Shown here in pieces: positions 15,246-23,448 of a stretch of DNA of 64,000 nt. Position numbers and translations under genes: made by a program. The notes under the pieces are model-generated. The model was not told the DNA's origin and searched no databases. It saw only the letters and a program-made list of their open reading frames with translations. Numbering within the stretch: position 1 is the first letter of the stretch; every line of letters starts with the position of its first letter. The stretch is taken from positions 124,001 through 188,000 of the forward strand of contig JBBDWU010000009.1 in assembly GCA_040902725.1 (NCBI GenBank). The letters run 5' to 3'. The stretch is from JACVRU01 sp040902725 (GTDB lineage Bacteria; Actinomycetota; Thermoleophilia; Gaiellales; Gaiellaceae).

Positions 15246-16102
15246 ATCCCGAGCCGCTCCAGGGTCGCCTCGTCGCGCCGCCAGCGCGGCTTGACCTTCA
15301 CCTGCAGCTCGAGGAACACGTGGCGGCCGAGCAGCTGCTCGATCTCCGGCCGCGCGAGGGTGCCGATCCGTTTGATCATCTGCCCGCCCTTGCCGACCAG
15401 GATCTGCTTCTGCGAGTCGGTCTCGACGTAGAGCGTCGCGCGCACCGCCTGCTCGGCGAGCTCCTCCACCTCGACCATGACCGCGTGCGGTACCTCCTCG
15501 CGCGTGAGCCCGAGCGCCTTCTCCCGCACGAGCTCGGCCACCTGCGTCTCCAGCGACAGGTCGCTGCGCTGCTCGGCCGGGAAGTAGAGCGGCCCCTCCG
15601 GCAGCAGCCCGACCAGCTCGGCCTTGAGCTCGTCCACCCCGTCCCCGGTCAGTCCGCTCACCGGATGGAGCGCGTGGAACGGGCCGAGCGCCGCGGCGGT
15701 CTGCATCTGGGTCGCGATGTGGCCGGGCTTGAGGCGGTCGACCTTGGTGAGCGCGATCACCACCGGCACCTCGCGGGCGAACACGCGCTGCGCGACGAAG
15801 CGGTCGCCGGCGCCGATCCGTTCCCGGCAGTCGAGCACCAGCAGCACGGCGTCCACGTCCTCGAAGGACGCATCGACCGTCCGCTGCATGTGCTCGGTGA
15901 GCGGGTCGCGCGGACGCTGAAAGCCGGGCAGGTCGGCCAGCACCAGCTGGTAGTCGTCGCCGGTGGCAACGCCGAAGATGCGCCGCCGCGTCGTCTGCGG
16001 CTTGTCGGAGACGATCGCCACCTTGCCGCCGCAGAGTGCGTTCACGAGCGTCGACTTGCCGACGTTCGGGCGGCCCGCGACCGCCACGAACCCCGACCTC
16101 AC
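15242..16102 (-). CDS. era: GTPase Era
   Basis: A 286-residue GTPase that binds 16S rRNA during 30S assembly. G1 is AGRPNVGKSTLVNAL near the N-terminus, G3 is ADLPGFQRPRDPL, G4 is ALTKVD, and the C-terminal KH domain includes ETDSQKQILVGKGGQMIKRI. The GTG start overlaps the cdd stop (GTGA); the 35 codons upstream in the same frame are not Era-like. It closes the phoH-ybeY-dgkA-cdd-era run, a widespread gene order. Confidence 0.95.
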   Translation of the reverse strand: MRSGFVAVAGRPNVGKSTLVNALCGGKVAIVSDKPQTTRRRIFGVATGDDYQLVLADLPGFQRPRDPLTEHMQRTVDASFEDVDAVLLVLDCRERIGAGDRFVAQRVFAREVPVVIALTKVDRLKPGHIATQMQTAAALGPFHALHPVSGLTGDGVDELKAELVGLLPEGPLYFPAEQRSDLSLETQVAELVREKALGLTREEVPHAVMVEVEELAEQAVRATLYVETDSQKQILVGKGGQMIKRIGTLARPEIEQLLGRHVFLELQVKVKPRWRRDEATLERLGI

Positions 16103-16461
16103 TCGAAGTCCCAGGTATCCGGCAGCAGCTCGGCGGGCGTGGTAGTGACGACCTCGCCGTTCGCCCGCAGGTACGAGACCTCGCCGACGCGGAACTCGTG
16201 GAGCCACTGGCGGCAGCCGCCGCAGGGGGAGGCCGTCATCCCGATCGCCTCGATGTCGCCTGGGCCGTAGCCCGCCGAGACCGCCGCGACGATCGCCGAG
16301 CGCTCCGCGCAGACACCCAGCGGATAGGCGGCGTTTTCGACGTTCACGCCCTCGAAGAGCTTCCCGTCCCGCGTCCGCACGACCGCGCCGACGAGGTAGT
16401 TGGAGTACGGCGCGTAGGCCCGCGCCGCGACCGCCTGCGCGCGCTCCACCAGCTCGTTCAC
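16099..16461 (-). CDS. cdd: Cytidine deaminase
   Basis: A 120-residue tetrameric-type cytidine deaminase (EC 3.5.4.5). The zinc ligands are in VCAERSAIVAA (Cys and the catalytic Glu) and SPCGGCRQWLHEF (two Cys). The substrate loop FEGVNVENAAYPLGVCAERS matches the family. The GTG start overlaps the upstream DgkA gene stop, and its own stop overlaps the era start. Confidence 0.95.
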   Translation of the reverse strand: MNELVERAQAVAARAYAPYSNYLVGAVVRTRDGKLFEGVNVENAAYPLGVCAERSAIVAAVSAGYGPGDIEAIGMTASPCGGCRQWLHEFRVGEVSYLRANGEVVTTTPAELLPDTWDFE

Positions 16462-17180
16462 GCGAACACCTGAAAGAGCGCCAGCGTCGTCAGCGCCCCG
16501 AGGGCCCCCCCGTACACCACCTCGAGGCCGGAGTGGATGCCCGACTCCACGCGCGTCTGGGCGACGAGCAGGGCGAGCACGAACCCGATCGACGAGACGA
16601 GGAACCGCTGCTGCTCGACGAAGAGGGTCAGCGCCATCCAGCCGGCGAAGCCAAGCGCGGCGTGGCCCGAGGGGACGCCGCCGCGCAACGGCGTGCCGCG
16701 GTGCGTGAGCGCCTTCGTGAAGACGACCAGCAGCACGGTCAGCACGAGCGCGATCAGCGTCAGCTTGGCCGGCGCGTCCGCGAGCTGCTCGAGCAGCCGC
16801 GAGCTGCGGTCCTGGACGGCCTCGGAGAAGACGAGGTAGCCGATCACGACCGCGTTGGTCGTGGCGATCAGGACCGCGCCGGCGGCGATGTCCTTGGCCA
16901 GCTTCGCGTTCGGGTCGAACGAGGTCGTGGAGACGTCGACCGCGCCCTCGATCGCCGTGTTGATCATCTCCGCGAGCAGCACGAAGGTGATCGAGATCAT
17001 CAGCGCGATCAGCTCGAGCCGCGAGACGCCGATCGCGATCGCCGCGATCAGCACCGAGCCGGCCACGAGGAAGTGGATCCGCATGTTCCGCTGCGTGCGG
17101 AGCACGTGGATGATCCCTTCGAAGGCGAAGTTGAAGCTGTCGAGGACGCCCGGCGCGCGACCGGGGCGGGACGCAGCCAT
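16458..17180 (-). CDS. DgkA-PAP2 fusion: lipid kinase plus phosphatase
   Basis: A 240-residue membrane protein fusing two lipid enzymes. Residues ~12-125 are a DgkA/UdpK kinase (TQRNMRIHF, LLAEMINTAIEGAVD, KLAKDIAAGAVL). Residues ~135-240 are a PAP2 phosphatase with KALTHRGTPLR, GGVPSGHAALGF and TRVESGIHSGLEVV, so the catalytic histidines are present, with Glu where PAP2 enzymes usually have Asp. Such fusions could phosphorylate undecaprenol or diacylglycerol and also dephosphorylate a lipid phosphate. The ATG at 17180 overlaps the ybeY stop (TGATG). Confidence 0.88.
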   Translation of the reverse strand: MAASRPGRAPGVLDSFNFAFEGIIHVLRTQRNMRIHFLVAGSVLIAAIAIGVSRLELIALMISITFVLLAEMINTAIEGAVDVSTTSFDPNAKLAKDIAAGAVLIATTNAVVIGYLVFSEAVQDRSSRLLEQLADAPAKLTLIALVLTVLLVVFTKALTHRGTPLRGGVPSGHAALGFAGWMALTLFVEQQRFLVSSIGFVLALLVAQTRVESGIHSGLEVVYGGALGALTTLALFQVFA

Positions 17181-17554
17181 CAAGCGTAGTTCTCCTCGCG
17201 CGCGGCCATCTCCTCGCCGTGGTCGTACCCGAGCAGGTGCAGCAGCCCGTGCACGAGCGGCTCCTGCCAGGCGGCGCCGGTCACTTGCGGGCAGAGCACG
17301 ACGTCGCCGAGCTGCCGGGGCAGCCCTTGCGGCAACGGCTCACGGCCGTCGACCGGGAAGGACAGGACGTCCGCCTCCTCGTCGACTCCCAGGTGCTCCC
17401 GCTTGAGCGCGCGACTCTCCTCGGGCGGCACGAACGCGATCCCGAGCTCGCCGGCGTCCACGCCCTCGGCCGTCAGCACGCGCCGCGCGACCGCCACCGC
17501 AACCGCACCGTCGACCTCGATGCCGCTGCGGTTGTCGACGTCGACGTGGATCAC
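17180..17554 (-). CDS. ybeY: Endoribonuclease YbeY
   Basis: A 124-residue zinc-dependent single-strand RNase that acts in 16S rRNA 3'-end maturation and ribosome quality control. The signature HGLLHLLGYDHGEE carries the three zinc-binding histidines. SRALKREHLGVDEEADVLSF matches the family's central strand. The protein is slightly short at the N-terminus compared with E. coli YbeY but similar to actinomycete ones. GTG start overlapping the phoH stop (GTGA). Confidence 0.94.
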   Translation of the reverse strand: MIHVDVDNRSGIEVDGAVAVAVARRVLTAEGVDAGELGIAFVPPEESRALKREHLGVDEEADVLSFPVDGREPLPQGLPRQLGDVVLCPQVTGAAWQEPLVHGLLHLLGYDHGEEMAAREENYA

Positions 17555-19590
17555 CGCCGGCGCTGCGACCCGGTCTCGTCGGCGTGCCGCTTGTAGGCCT
17601 CGACGATCCGCTGGACGAGCTTGTGCCGGACGACGTCCTTGTGCGAGAACTGGACGAACGCGATCCCGTCGATGGCGCCGAGGATGTCCTGCACCGTGAT
17701 CAGGCCGGAGGCCTGCTCGCGCGGCAGGTCGATCTGGGTCACGTCGCCCGTGACGACGACCTTCGAGCCGAAGCCGAGCCTCGTCAGGAACATCTGCATC
17801 TGCTCGGGGCTCGTGTTCTGCGCCTCGTCGAGGATCACGAAGGAGTCGTTGAGCGTGTTGTGCGTGAGGAGGAAGTCGTCGGTGACGTAGAGCGAATCGG
17901 CAGCCGCGACCTGGATGCAGATGGCTTCGGCCTGACCTGCCGGCTCGATCGAGTCAATGAATCGCATCGGCCGCCCGCCGCCGTGGCGACGGTAGGTGTC
18001 GAGCTTGCGCTCGAGGCGGAAGGGCTCGATGCCCGGAGGTAGACGGAGATCCATCGCGAAGGTGTCGTGCCGGTGCTCGACCGGCCGGCCGTTGGCCCGG
18101 CCCGGCGCGCGCCCGCGCGCCTCGCGCCGCCGCCAGTACGCGACGCCGCCGAGCGAGCGCACGAGGTGTGCAACGTCGTCGCGCAGCCGTTCCGAACAGG
18201 TCGTGTACTGGATGCGGCACGTCCTGCCGCGTTGCGCGACGGGCCCTCCGTCGCTATCGAGTAGCCCCTGAAGAAGCGCGATGCGGACGTCGGCCGCGTT
18301 GTGCAGATACTGCTCCGGAACGAACTTCGTGTGCGAGCGCGTCCCGGCAAGTCCCAGCTCCCGAAGCGCGGCGGTCACGGGGTTCGCCACGATCACACCG
18401 CCGCGCTGACCGTGCACGTTTCGGAGCACGTAGTCGTAGGTGCCTCTCGGGTGCAGCGTGATTCCTTCGAGTGACGCCTCAAGCGCGGCCGCCAACGCGG
18501 GATCCGAGGTGGTGAAGGTCGGGGTGGTCCTGGTCGTGAGGCAGCCATCACCGAGCAGAAGCCCTAGGGCGTACGCGTCGACCGGGATGTCGCGCTGTTC
18601 GAACTCAGCGGGCGCCGAGAGCAGCGGCAGCTCGAAGCGATGCTGGTGCGCTCTTCGTAGGCGACCGCGCATTTCCCGCGTCTCGAGTACGCGGCCGGGC
18701 TTGCCCCGCCTTCGGTCTTCGGGCGTACGCAGGAGCCACAGGTGGTCGCCGCAGCACAGCGTCGAGGCGCCGTCCTGGGTGCGCACACGGAAGACATCCT
18801 TGCGGCCCTGCGGGTAAGTCCCGATAACGGGAGTCGGACGCCCGTCGGACCCGGTCACGAGGTCGCCCACCCGCAGGCTCCCGATCGGCCGGAAGCCGTC
18901 CGGTGTCAAGACGCAGCTCGACAGCGGCTGCGCACGCCCGCGCATGAACGCGAGCGGCGCGACCTCGATCGTGCCGCGCTCCATGTACGCGCTCAGCTTG
19001 TCCGGATCCATGGTGTCGTAGAGCGCGTCGAAGAGCGGCCGCATGTACGGGTCGACCTTGGCGAGCACGTCGCCGGGGAGGTAGCCGAGCCGCTCGCCCG
19101 CCTCGACCGCGGGCCGCGTCAGGATGATGCGGCCCACCTCCCGGTCCGCGAGCGCCTTCACGGCGAGCGCGATCGCGAGGTACGTCTTGCCCGTGCCGGC
19201 GGGGCCGATCGAGAACGTGACGGTGTGGGCACGGATCGCGTCCACGTACTGCTTCTGCATCACCGTCTTGGGGGCGATCTTCTTGCCGCGGTGCCGCCAG
19301 ACGACGTCCTCGAAGATCTCGCGGATGTCCTCGGCCTCGTCGAGCGCGCCGAGCACGGCCTGGACCGTGGAGGGCCCGATCTCGTGGCCGCCTTCGACCA
19401 GCTCGACCAGCTCGTCCACGACCGCGCGGGCCTGCTCGACCTCGGGGTCCTCGCCCTCCAGCGTGAGGCGATTGCCGCGCAGCCGGATCGTGCAGTGCAG
19501 GCGCGAGCGCAGCTCGTCGAGCACGCCGTCGGAGATCCCCGCCAGCTCGGCGGCGACCTCGTTCGAGATGTCCAGGACCTGCTGCGTCAC
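17551..19590 (-). CDS. phoH: PhoH-like ATPase interrupted by an intein
   Basis: The 679-residue product is a PhoH-like P-loop NTPase (residues 1-219 and 579-679 together 320, the normal length) split by a 359-residue intein. The first extein part has an N-terminal KH-like domain and Walker A GPAGTGKTYLAI (about 129-140), and ends at LAFMRGR. The second resumes TLNDSFVILDEAQNTSPEQM, with Walker B and the DEAQ motif, and TGDVTQIDLP. PhoH works with YbeY in RNA metabolism. Insertion between FMRGR and TLNDSF falls in the most conserved part of the protein, typical of homing sites. Splicing must occur for function. Confidence 0.95.
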   Translation of the reverse strand: MTQQVLDISNEVAAELAGISDGVLDELRSRLHCTIRLRGNRLTLEGEDPEVEQARAVVDELVELVEGGHEIGPSTVQAVLGALDEAEDIREIFEDVVWRHRGKKIAPKTVMQKQYVDAIRAHTVTFSIGPAGTGKTYLAIALAVKALADREVGRIILTRPAVEAGERLGYLPGDVLAKVDPYMRPLFDALYDTMDPDKLSAYMERGTIEVAPLAFMRGRAQPLSSCVLTPDGFRPIGSLRVGDLVTGSDGRPTPVIGTYPQGRKDVFRVRTQDGASTLCCGDHLWLLRTPEDRRRGKPGRVLETREMRGRLRRAHQHRFELPLLSAPAEFEQRDIPVDAYALGLLLGDGCLTTRTTPTFTTSDPALAAALEASLEGITLHPRGTYDYVLRNVHGQRGGVIVANPVTAALRELGLAGTRSHTKFVPEQYLHNAADVRIALLQGLLDSDGGPVAQRGRTCRIQYTTCSERLRDDVAHLVRSLGGVAYWRRREARGRAPGRANGRPVEHRHDTFAMDLRLPPGIEPFRLERKLDTYRRHGGGRPMRFIDSIEPAGQAEAICIQVAAADSLYVTDDFLLTHNTLNDSFVILDEAQNTSPEQMQMFLTRLGFGSKVVVTGDVTQIDLPREQASGLITVQDILGAIDGIAFVQFSHKDVVRHKLVQRIVEAYKRHADETGSQRRR
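17857..18933 (-). mobile_element. Class 3-type intein with LAGLIDADG endonuclease in PhoH
   Basis: Residues 220-578 of the PhoH precursor form an intein beginning AQPLSSCVLTPDGFRPIG and ending DDFLLTHN, followed by Thr as the +1 residue. The first residue is Ala, not Cys or Ser. The three residues that define class 3 inteins are all in place: Trp285 in block B (CGDHLW), Cys558 at block F position 4 (AICIQV) and Thr576 before the terminal His-Asn (THN). Two LAGLIDADG helices, YALGLLLGDG (340-349) and LLQGLLDSDGG (440-450), indicate a homing endonuclease of possibly intact form. Class assignment is from motif reading. Confidence 0.9.
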
Positions 19591-19609
19591 GCGCTCAGTG
19601 TAGGCGCGC

Positions 19610-20053
19610 TCAGGCGAGCTTCTCGCGGACGAGCTGGCTGACGGCGGCGCCGTCGGCGCGCCCGGCCACCTGCGGCATCACGTCGGCCATCACGCGGCCG
19701 AAGTCGCCCATGCTGGTCGCCCCGACCTCGGCGATCACGTCGTCTACGATCTCCTCGAGCTGGTCCTCGGAGAGCGGCTCGGGCATGAACTCCTCGAGAA
19801 TCTCGAGCTCGCGCTCCTCCTTCGCCGCCTGCTCGTCGCGGCCACCGGCCTCGAACGCCTCGGCCGCCTCGATCCGGCGCTTGCGCTCCCGCTGGAGCAC
19901 CTGGAGTTCCTCGTCGTCCTTCAGCGGGCGCTGCAGCTCCTTCTCGGCCGCCCGCAGCGAGGACAGGATCAGCCGCAGCGTGTCGCGGCGCTCCGCCTCG
20001 CCGGCGCGCATCGCCTCGGTCAGCTCGCCCTCGAGCTCGGCGATCAGGCTCAT
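19610..20053 (-). CDS. yqeY: GatB/YqeY domain protein
   Basis: A 147-residue YqeY-family protein: an N-terminal helical domain (DTLRLILSSLRAAEKELQRP) and a C-terminal tRNA-amidase GatB-tail-like domain (EEFMPEPLSEDQLEEIVDDV, MGDFGRVMADVMPQVAGRAD). The family often neighbours rpsU and phoH; its cellular role is not settled, with links to tRNA-dependent amidation. The ATG overlaps the HIT gene stop (ATGA). Confidence 0.93.
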   Translation of the reverse strand: MSLIAELEGELTEAMRAGEAERRDTLRLILSSLRAAEKELQRPLKDDEELQVLQRERKRRIEAAEAFEAGGRDEQAAKEERELEILEEFMPEPLSEDQLEEIVDDVIAEVGATSMGDFGRVMADVMPQVAGRADGAAVSQLVREKLA

Positions 20054-20379
20054 GCCTCGGCCCCCAGGCGGCCCCCGCCGAGGACGTGCCAGTGCAGGTG
20101 GTAGACGGTCTGCCCGGCGTCGGGGCCGCAGTTGACGGCCACGCGGTAGCTGTCGAGTCCCTCCTGGGCAGCGGTCGCGGCGATGAAGTCGAGCATCGCC
20201 TTCGACTCGGGGTCCTCGAAGGCCGAGATGTCCTTGAAGCTCTCGACGTGGCGCTCGGGGAGCACGAGCAGGTGCACGGGGGCGCGCGGATTGACGTCGC
20301 GGATCGCCACGAACCCCTCGGTCGCGTTCACGTGGTCGCCCTCGCGGTAGAGCCGGCAGAAGAGGCAGTCGTCAGGCAG
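20050..20379 (-). CDS. HIT family hydrolase, apparent CTG start
   Basis: A ~109-residue histidine-triad nucleotide hydrolase (Hint branch). It begins DDCLFCRLYREGD, which fits the family start, and ends with the active site TVYHLHWHVLGGGRLG (H-x-H-x-H). The only frame has no ATG, GTG or TTG near this start: the codon at the expected place is CTG (20379), preceded by AGGAGGGG about eight bases upstream and lying inside the end of the mtaB gene. A CTG start is therefore the simplest reading. The protein probably hydrolyses adenosine phosphoramidates. Confidence 0.88.
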   Translation of the reverse strand: MPDDCLFCRLYREGDHVNATEGFVAIRDVNPRAPVHLLVLPERHVESFKDISAFEDPESKAMLDFIAATAAQEGLDSYRVAVNCGPDAGQTVYHLHWHVLGGGRLGAEA

Positions 20380-21556
20380 CCAGGATCCCCTCCTCCACGA
20401 CCGCGCGCGCGCGGACCCGGACGAGCTCGCCCACCGGCGCCTCGACGAGCCACGGGGAGTAGTCGCTGCCGTAGCCGCGGCCGGGGCGGTCGACGAGCAC
20501 GACGTCCTCGCGGCCAAGCTTCCCGCGCCAGCGTTCGCGGCACGCGTCGTCCGACCACGCGCGCAGGCGCGCGCTGCGCTGCCGCTTGACCGCGGCCGGG
20601 ACCGTGTCTGCCGCCGCCGTGGCCGTCCCCGGGCGCGGCGAGTAGGGGAAGACGTGCACCTTCGTGACCCGCGCCCGCTCGACCAGTTCGAGGGTGCGCC
20701 CGAACGCCGCCTCGTCCTCGCCGGGGAAGCCGACGATCGCGTCGGTCGTGAGCTGGAAGTCCGACAGCGGCTCGACCTTGCGGAGAAAGGTGTCGGCCGT
20801 GTAGCGGCGGCCCATGGCGCGCAGCACGGCGTCGTCGCCGGACTGGAGCGGCACGTGCAGGTGCCGGCCGGCCGCGGGCGTCTCGCGCAGCGCCGCGATT
20901 AGGTCTTCGGTCAGGTGGTTGACCTCGATCGAGGAGAGGCGGAGCCGGGCGAGGCCCGGGACGCGCCCGGCGGCGCGGACGAGGTCGGGCAGGCGCACGG
21001 CCGCCTCGCGGTCGCGGAAGAGACCGAGGTTGATGCCGGTGAGCACCACCTCCTTGTGGCCCTGCGCCACACGCCGCTCGATCTCGCCGAGCACGGCACC
21101 CGCGCGGCGACTGCGCGAGCCGCCGCGCACGAGCGGGACGACGCAGAACGCGCAGGAGAACGAGCAGCCGTCCTGGATCTTCACGAAGGCGCGCGTGCGC
21201 TCGAGCCGGACGTCGGCCTGGACGCAGCCGATCGCGCCGACGTCCCCGGCGACGAAGGCGGCCGTCTCCTCGCTGCGGCGCGCCACCACGACCACGTTGC
21301 CGGCCAGCCCGGCGAAGGCGCCGTCGAGACTGGCCCCGCAGCCGGTGACGTACACACGCGCATGGGTCCGGGCCGCGCGCGCGGCCGCCTGCCTGGACTT
21401 GCGCACCGCCTCGTGGGTGACGCAACAGGTGTTGACCACCGCGACGGTGGCCTGATCCCCCTCCGTATGGCCATCCCGGAGCAGCGCCTCGCGGACGGCC
21501 TGCGCGTCCGTGTGGGAGACCTTGCAGCCGAGGAAGCGAACCGAAAAGGTCGCCAT
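20372..21556 (-). CDS. mtaB: tRNA methylthiotransferase (MtaB type)
   Basis: A 394-residue radical-SAM methylthiotransferase that converts t6A37 to ms2t6A37 in ANN-decoding tRNAs. The N-terminal UPF0004 domain has FLGCKVSHTDAQ, VVNTCCVT and VTGCG cysteines. The radical-SAM cluster is DGCSFSCAFCVVP, followed by ITDAI-type strands (TTDAIVGFPGEDEAAF), and a C-terminal TRAM-like segment VGELVRVRARAV. KVSHTDA in place of KVN(T/S)xE marks the MtaB branch rather than MiaB or RimO, but the assignment to MtaB is by similarity. ATG at 21556. Confidence 0.9.
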   Translation of the reverse strand: MATFSVRFLGCKVSHTDAQAVREALLRDGHTEGDQATVAVVNTCCVTHEAVRKSRQAAARAARTHARVYVTGCGASLDGAFAGLAGNVVVVARRSEETAAFVAGDVGAIGCVQADVRLERTRAFVKIQDGCSFSCAFCVVPLVRGGSRSRRAGAVLGEIERRVAQGHKEVVLTGINLGLFRDREAAVRLPDLVRAAGRVPGLARLRLSSIEVNHLTEDLIAALRETPAAGRHLHVPLQSGDDAVLRAMGRRYTADTFLRKVEPLSDFQLTTDAIVGFPGEDEAAFGRTLELVERARVTKVHVFPYSPRPGTATAAADTVPAAVKRQRSARLRAWSDDACRERWRGKLGREDVVLVDRPGRGYGSDYSPWLVEAPVGELVRVRARAVVEEGILAA

Positions 21557-21569
21557 GCCGCGTTGGATG

Positions 21570-22329
21570 CTAGTGCCTGCGGAAAAGATCGGCCGCCCAG
21601 CCCTCCAGCAGCCTCCGCTCGAGGCGCTCGTAGGCGGGCATGGCGATCTCGTCGCGCTCCAGGTAGCCGGAGGTGACGGCGAGGGTGGAACGGAGGGGAA
21701 GCCAGGCGAAGGCCTCGGCGGCGATGTTCGCCACCGCGACGTCGGTCTCCGGCAGCGGATCGGTGAGCGCGTCGGCGAGCCGCACCTCGATTGCGACTCC
21801 GTTGAGGCGTGCGTTCGCCGCAGTCGACTCGACGGCGGCCGGGTCGTTGTCCAGCGCGACCACGGGGGCGAAGCCGAGCTTGGCGGCCGCGATCGCGAGC
21901 ACCCCGGAGCCGCAGCCGGCGTCGAGCGCGCTGCCCGGCGGGAGGACCTGGAGGAACTCGAGGCAAAGGCGGGTGCTGGCGTGGGCGCCCGTGCCGAAGG
22001 CGCGTCCCGGGTCGATGACCACGGCGAGCGCATCCTCGGGCGGCGCCTCCCAGGGCGGACCGACCCAGAGCCGGCCGACGTGGACGCCGCGGTGGAACGA
22101 CCGCCAGGCGTCCTCCCAGCCCGCAGGTAGTGTCCGACACCCGAACGTGGCCGAAGTGGGCCTGGAGCCGCTGCTCGCCCGCCTCATCGGTGTAGGCGGC
22201 GAGCTGCAGCTCGTCGCCCGCCTCGACCTCCTCGAACCCCTCCGGGAAGAGCTCGAGCATCATCGCCCGCGCCTCCTCGGCCTGCGCGGCCGGGACGCTG
22301 ACGGCGACGCGCCTGACCGGGGTGGTCAG
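21570..22329 (-). pseudogene. prmA: Ribosomal protein L11 methyltransferase, frameshifted
   Basis: The N-terminal PrmA part (RRVAVSVPAAQAEEARAMML, HFGHVRVSD) is in one frame and the rest (LPAGWEDAWRSFHRGVHVGR, PGRAFGTGAHASTRLCLEF, LDAGCGSGVLAIAAA, VANIAAE) in the next, with the switch near 22130-22137 at GGACACTACC. One surplus base explains it. The methyltransferase motifs are otherwise intact, so a sequencing error or a very recent mutation is likely. The 5' part also has no ATG, GTG or TTG at its expected start: a CTG at 22329 overlaps the dnaJ stop (CTGA) and begins LTTPVRRVAVSVP. PrmA trimethylates L11; loss is tolerated in bacteria. Confidence 0.85.
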
Positions 22330-23444
22330 CGGAAGGCGCTCTTGAGCTTCGCGAACAGCCCCTCGTCCGTGCGATACGTGCCGTCGTCCTCGAGCCCGGC
22401 GAACTCCTCCAGGAGCCGGCGCTGCTCGTCGCTCAGGGCGGCCGGGACGAGGACGTTGACCAGCAGCCGGTGGTCGCCGCGCCCGCGGCCCTGCAGGACG
22501 GGCATGCCCTTTCCCCGGAGGACGACGATCGCGCCCGGCTGGACGCCCGGGGCGAAGTCGACCTCCTCGTCGCCGTCGATCGTCGGGACGGACAGCGTCG
22601 TCCCGAGCGCCGCCTGGGTCATCGTCAGGTCCACGGACGCGAGCAGGTCGTTCCCGTCGCGCACGAAACGGGGATCGGGGCGGACGCGAGCACGGACGTA
22701 GACGTCGCCCGCGCGGCCGCCGAGTTGACCGGCGTGCCCTTCGCCCGAGAGGCGGATGCGCTGGCCGTCGTGGATGCCGGGCGGGATCTCGACGTCACGC
22801 GCCCGCTCCTCCACGACGCGGCCCGCCCCGCGGCACTTGGTGCAGTGCTCGCTCACGAGGCGTCCGGTGCCGTCGCAGCTCGGACAGACCCGCGTGCGGA
22901 CGAACTCGCCGAAAACGCTGCGCGAGACCTGCTGGACGTGGCCGATCCCGCCGCAGACCCCACACGTGCTCACGTCCGCCCCCGGCTCGGCGCCGTCGCC
23001 CTGGCAGCGGTCGCACGTGACGGCGACCTCGAACGGCACGCGGACCGACGTGCCGCGGGCAGCGTCCACGAGGTCGATCTCGACCTCCGCCGCAAGGTCG
23101 GCGCCGCGCCCGCGCCGTGCGCCGGCGGTGCCGGCGAAGAGGTCGTCGCCGAAGAAGGCGGCGAAGATGTCCGAGAGGCTGCCGAAGTCGAAGTGGCCTG
23201 GCGTGTAGCCGCCGCTTCTCAGGCCCGCGTGGCCGAGGCGGTCGTAGAGGTCGCGGCGCTCCGGGTTCGAGAGCACCTCGTACGCCTCCGCCACCTGCCT
23301 GAAGCGCGCGTCCGCGTCCGGGAGCTCGCTCACGTCGGGGTGCAGGTCGCGGGCGAGCCGCCGGAAAGCCTTCTTGATCTCCGACTCCGAGGCGCTCCGC
23401 TGGAGCTCGAGGATCTCGTAGTAGTCGCGTTCCGTCGTCGCCAT
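22326..23444 (-). CDS. dnaJ: Chaperone DnaJ
   Basis: A 372-residue type I DnaJ. The J domain has RDYYEILELQRSASESEIKK and the HPD motif in RDLHPDVSEL, then a glycine-rich GF region. Four zinc-finger CxxCxGxG repeats follow (CDRCQGDGAEPG, CGVCGGIG, CPSCDGTG, CTKCRGAGR), then the client-binding C-terminal domains. The start ATG at 23444 is four bases after the hrcA stop. It is separated from any dnaK-grpE in this window and is probably the second DnaJ type found in actinobacteria, linked to hrcA. No CIRCE operator is visible near it. Confidence 0.95.
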   Translation of the reverse strand: MATTERDYYEILELQRSASESEIKKAFRRLARDLHPDVSELPDADARFRQVAEAYEVLSNPERRDLYDRLGHAGLRSGGYTPGHFDFGSLSDIFAAFFGDDLFAGTAGARRGRGADLAAEVEIDLVDAARGTSVRVPFEVAVTCDRCQGDGAEPGADVSTCGVCGGIGHVQQVSRSVFGEFVRTRVCPSCDGTGRLVSEHCTKCRGAGRVVEERARDVEIPPGIHDGQRIRLSGEGHAGQLGGRAGDVYVRARVRPDPRFVRDGNDLLASVDLTMTQAALGTTLSVPTIDGDEEVDFAPGVQPGAIVVLRGKGMPVLQGRGRGDHRLLVNVLVPAALSDEQRRLLEEFAGLEDDGTYRTDEGLFAKLKSAFR

Positions 23445-23448
23445 TCGG

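Noticed and set aside
17857..18933. Insertion sequence inside phoH
   Set aside because: The insert is in frame, has intein blocks and LAGLIDADG motifs, and shows no terminal repeats or transposase.
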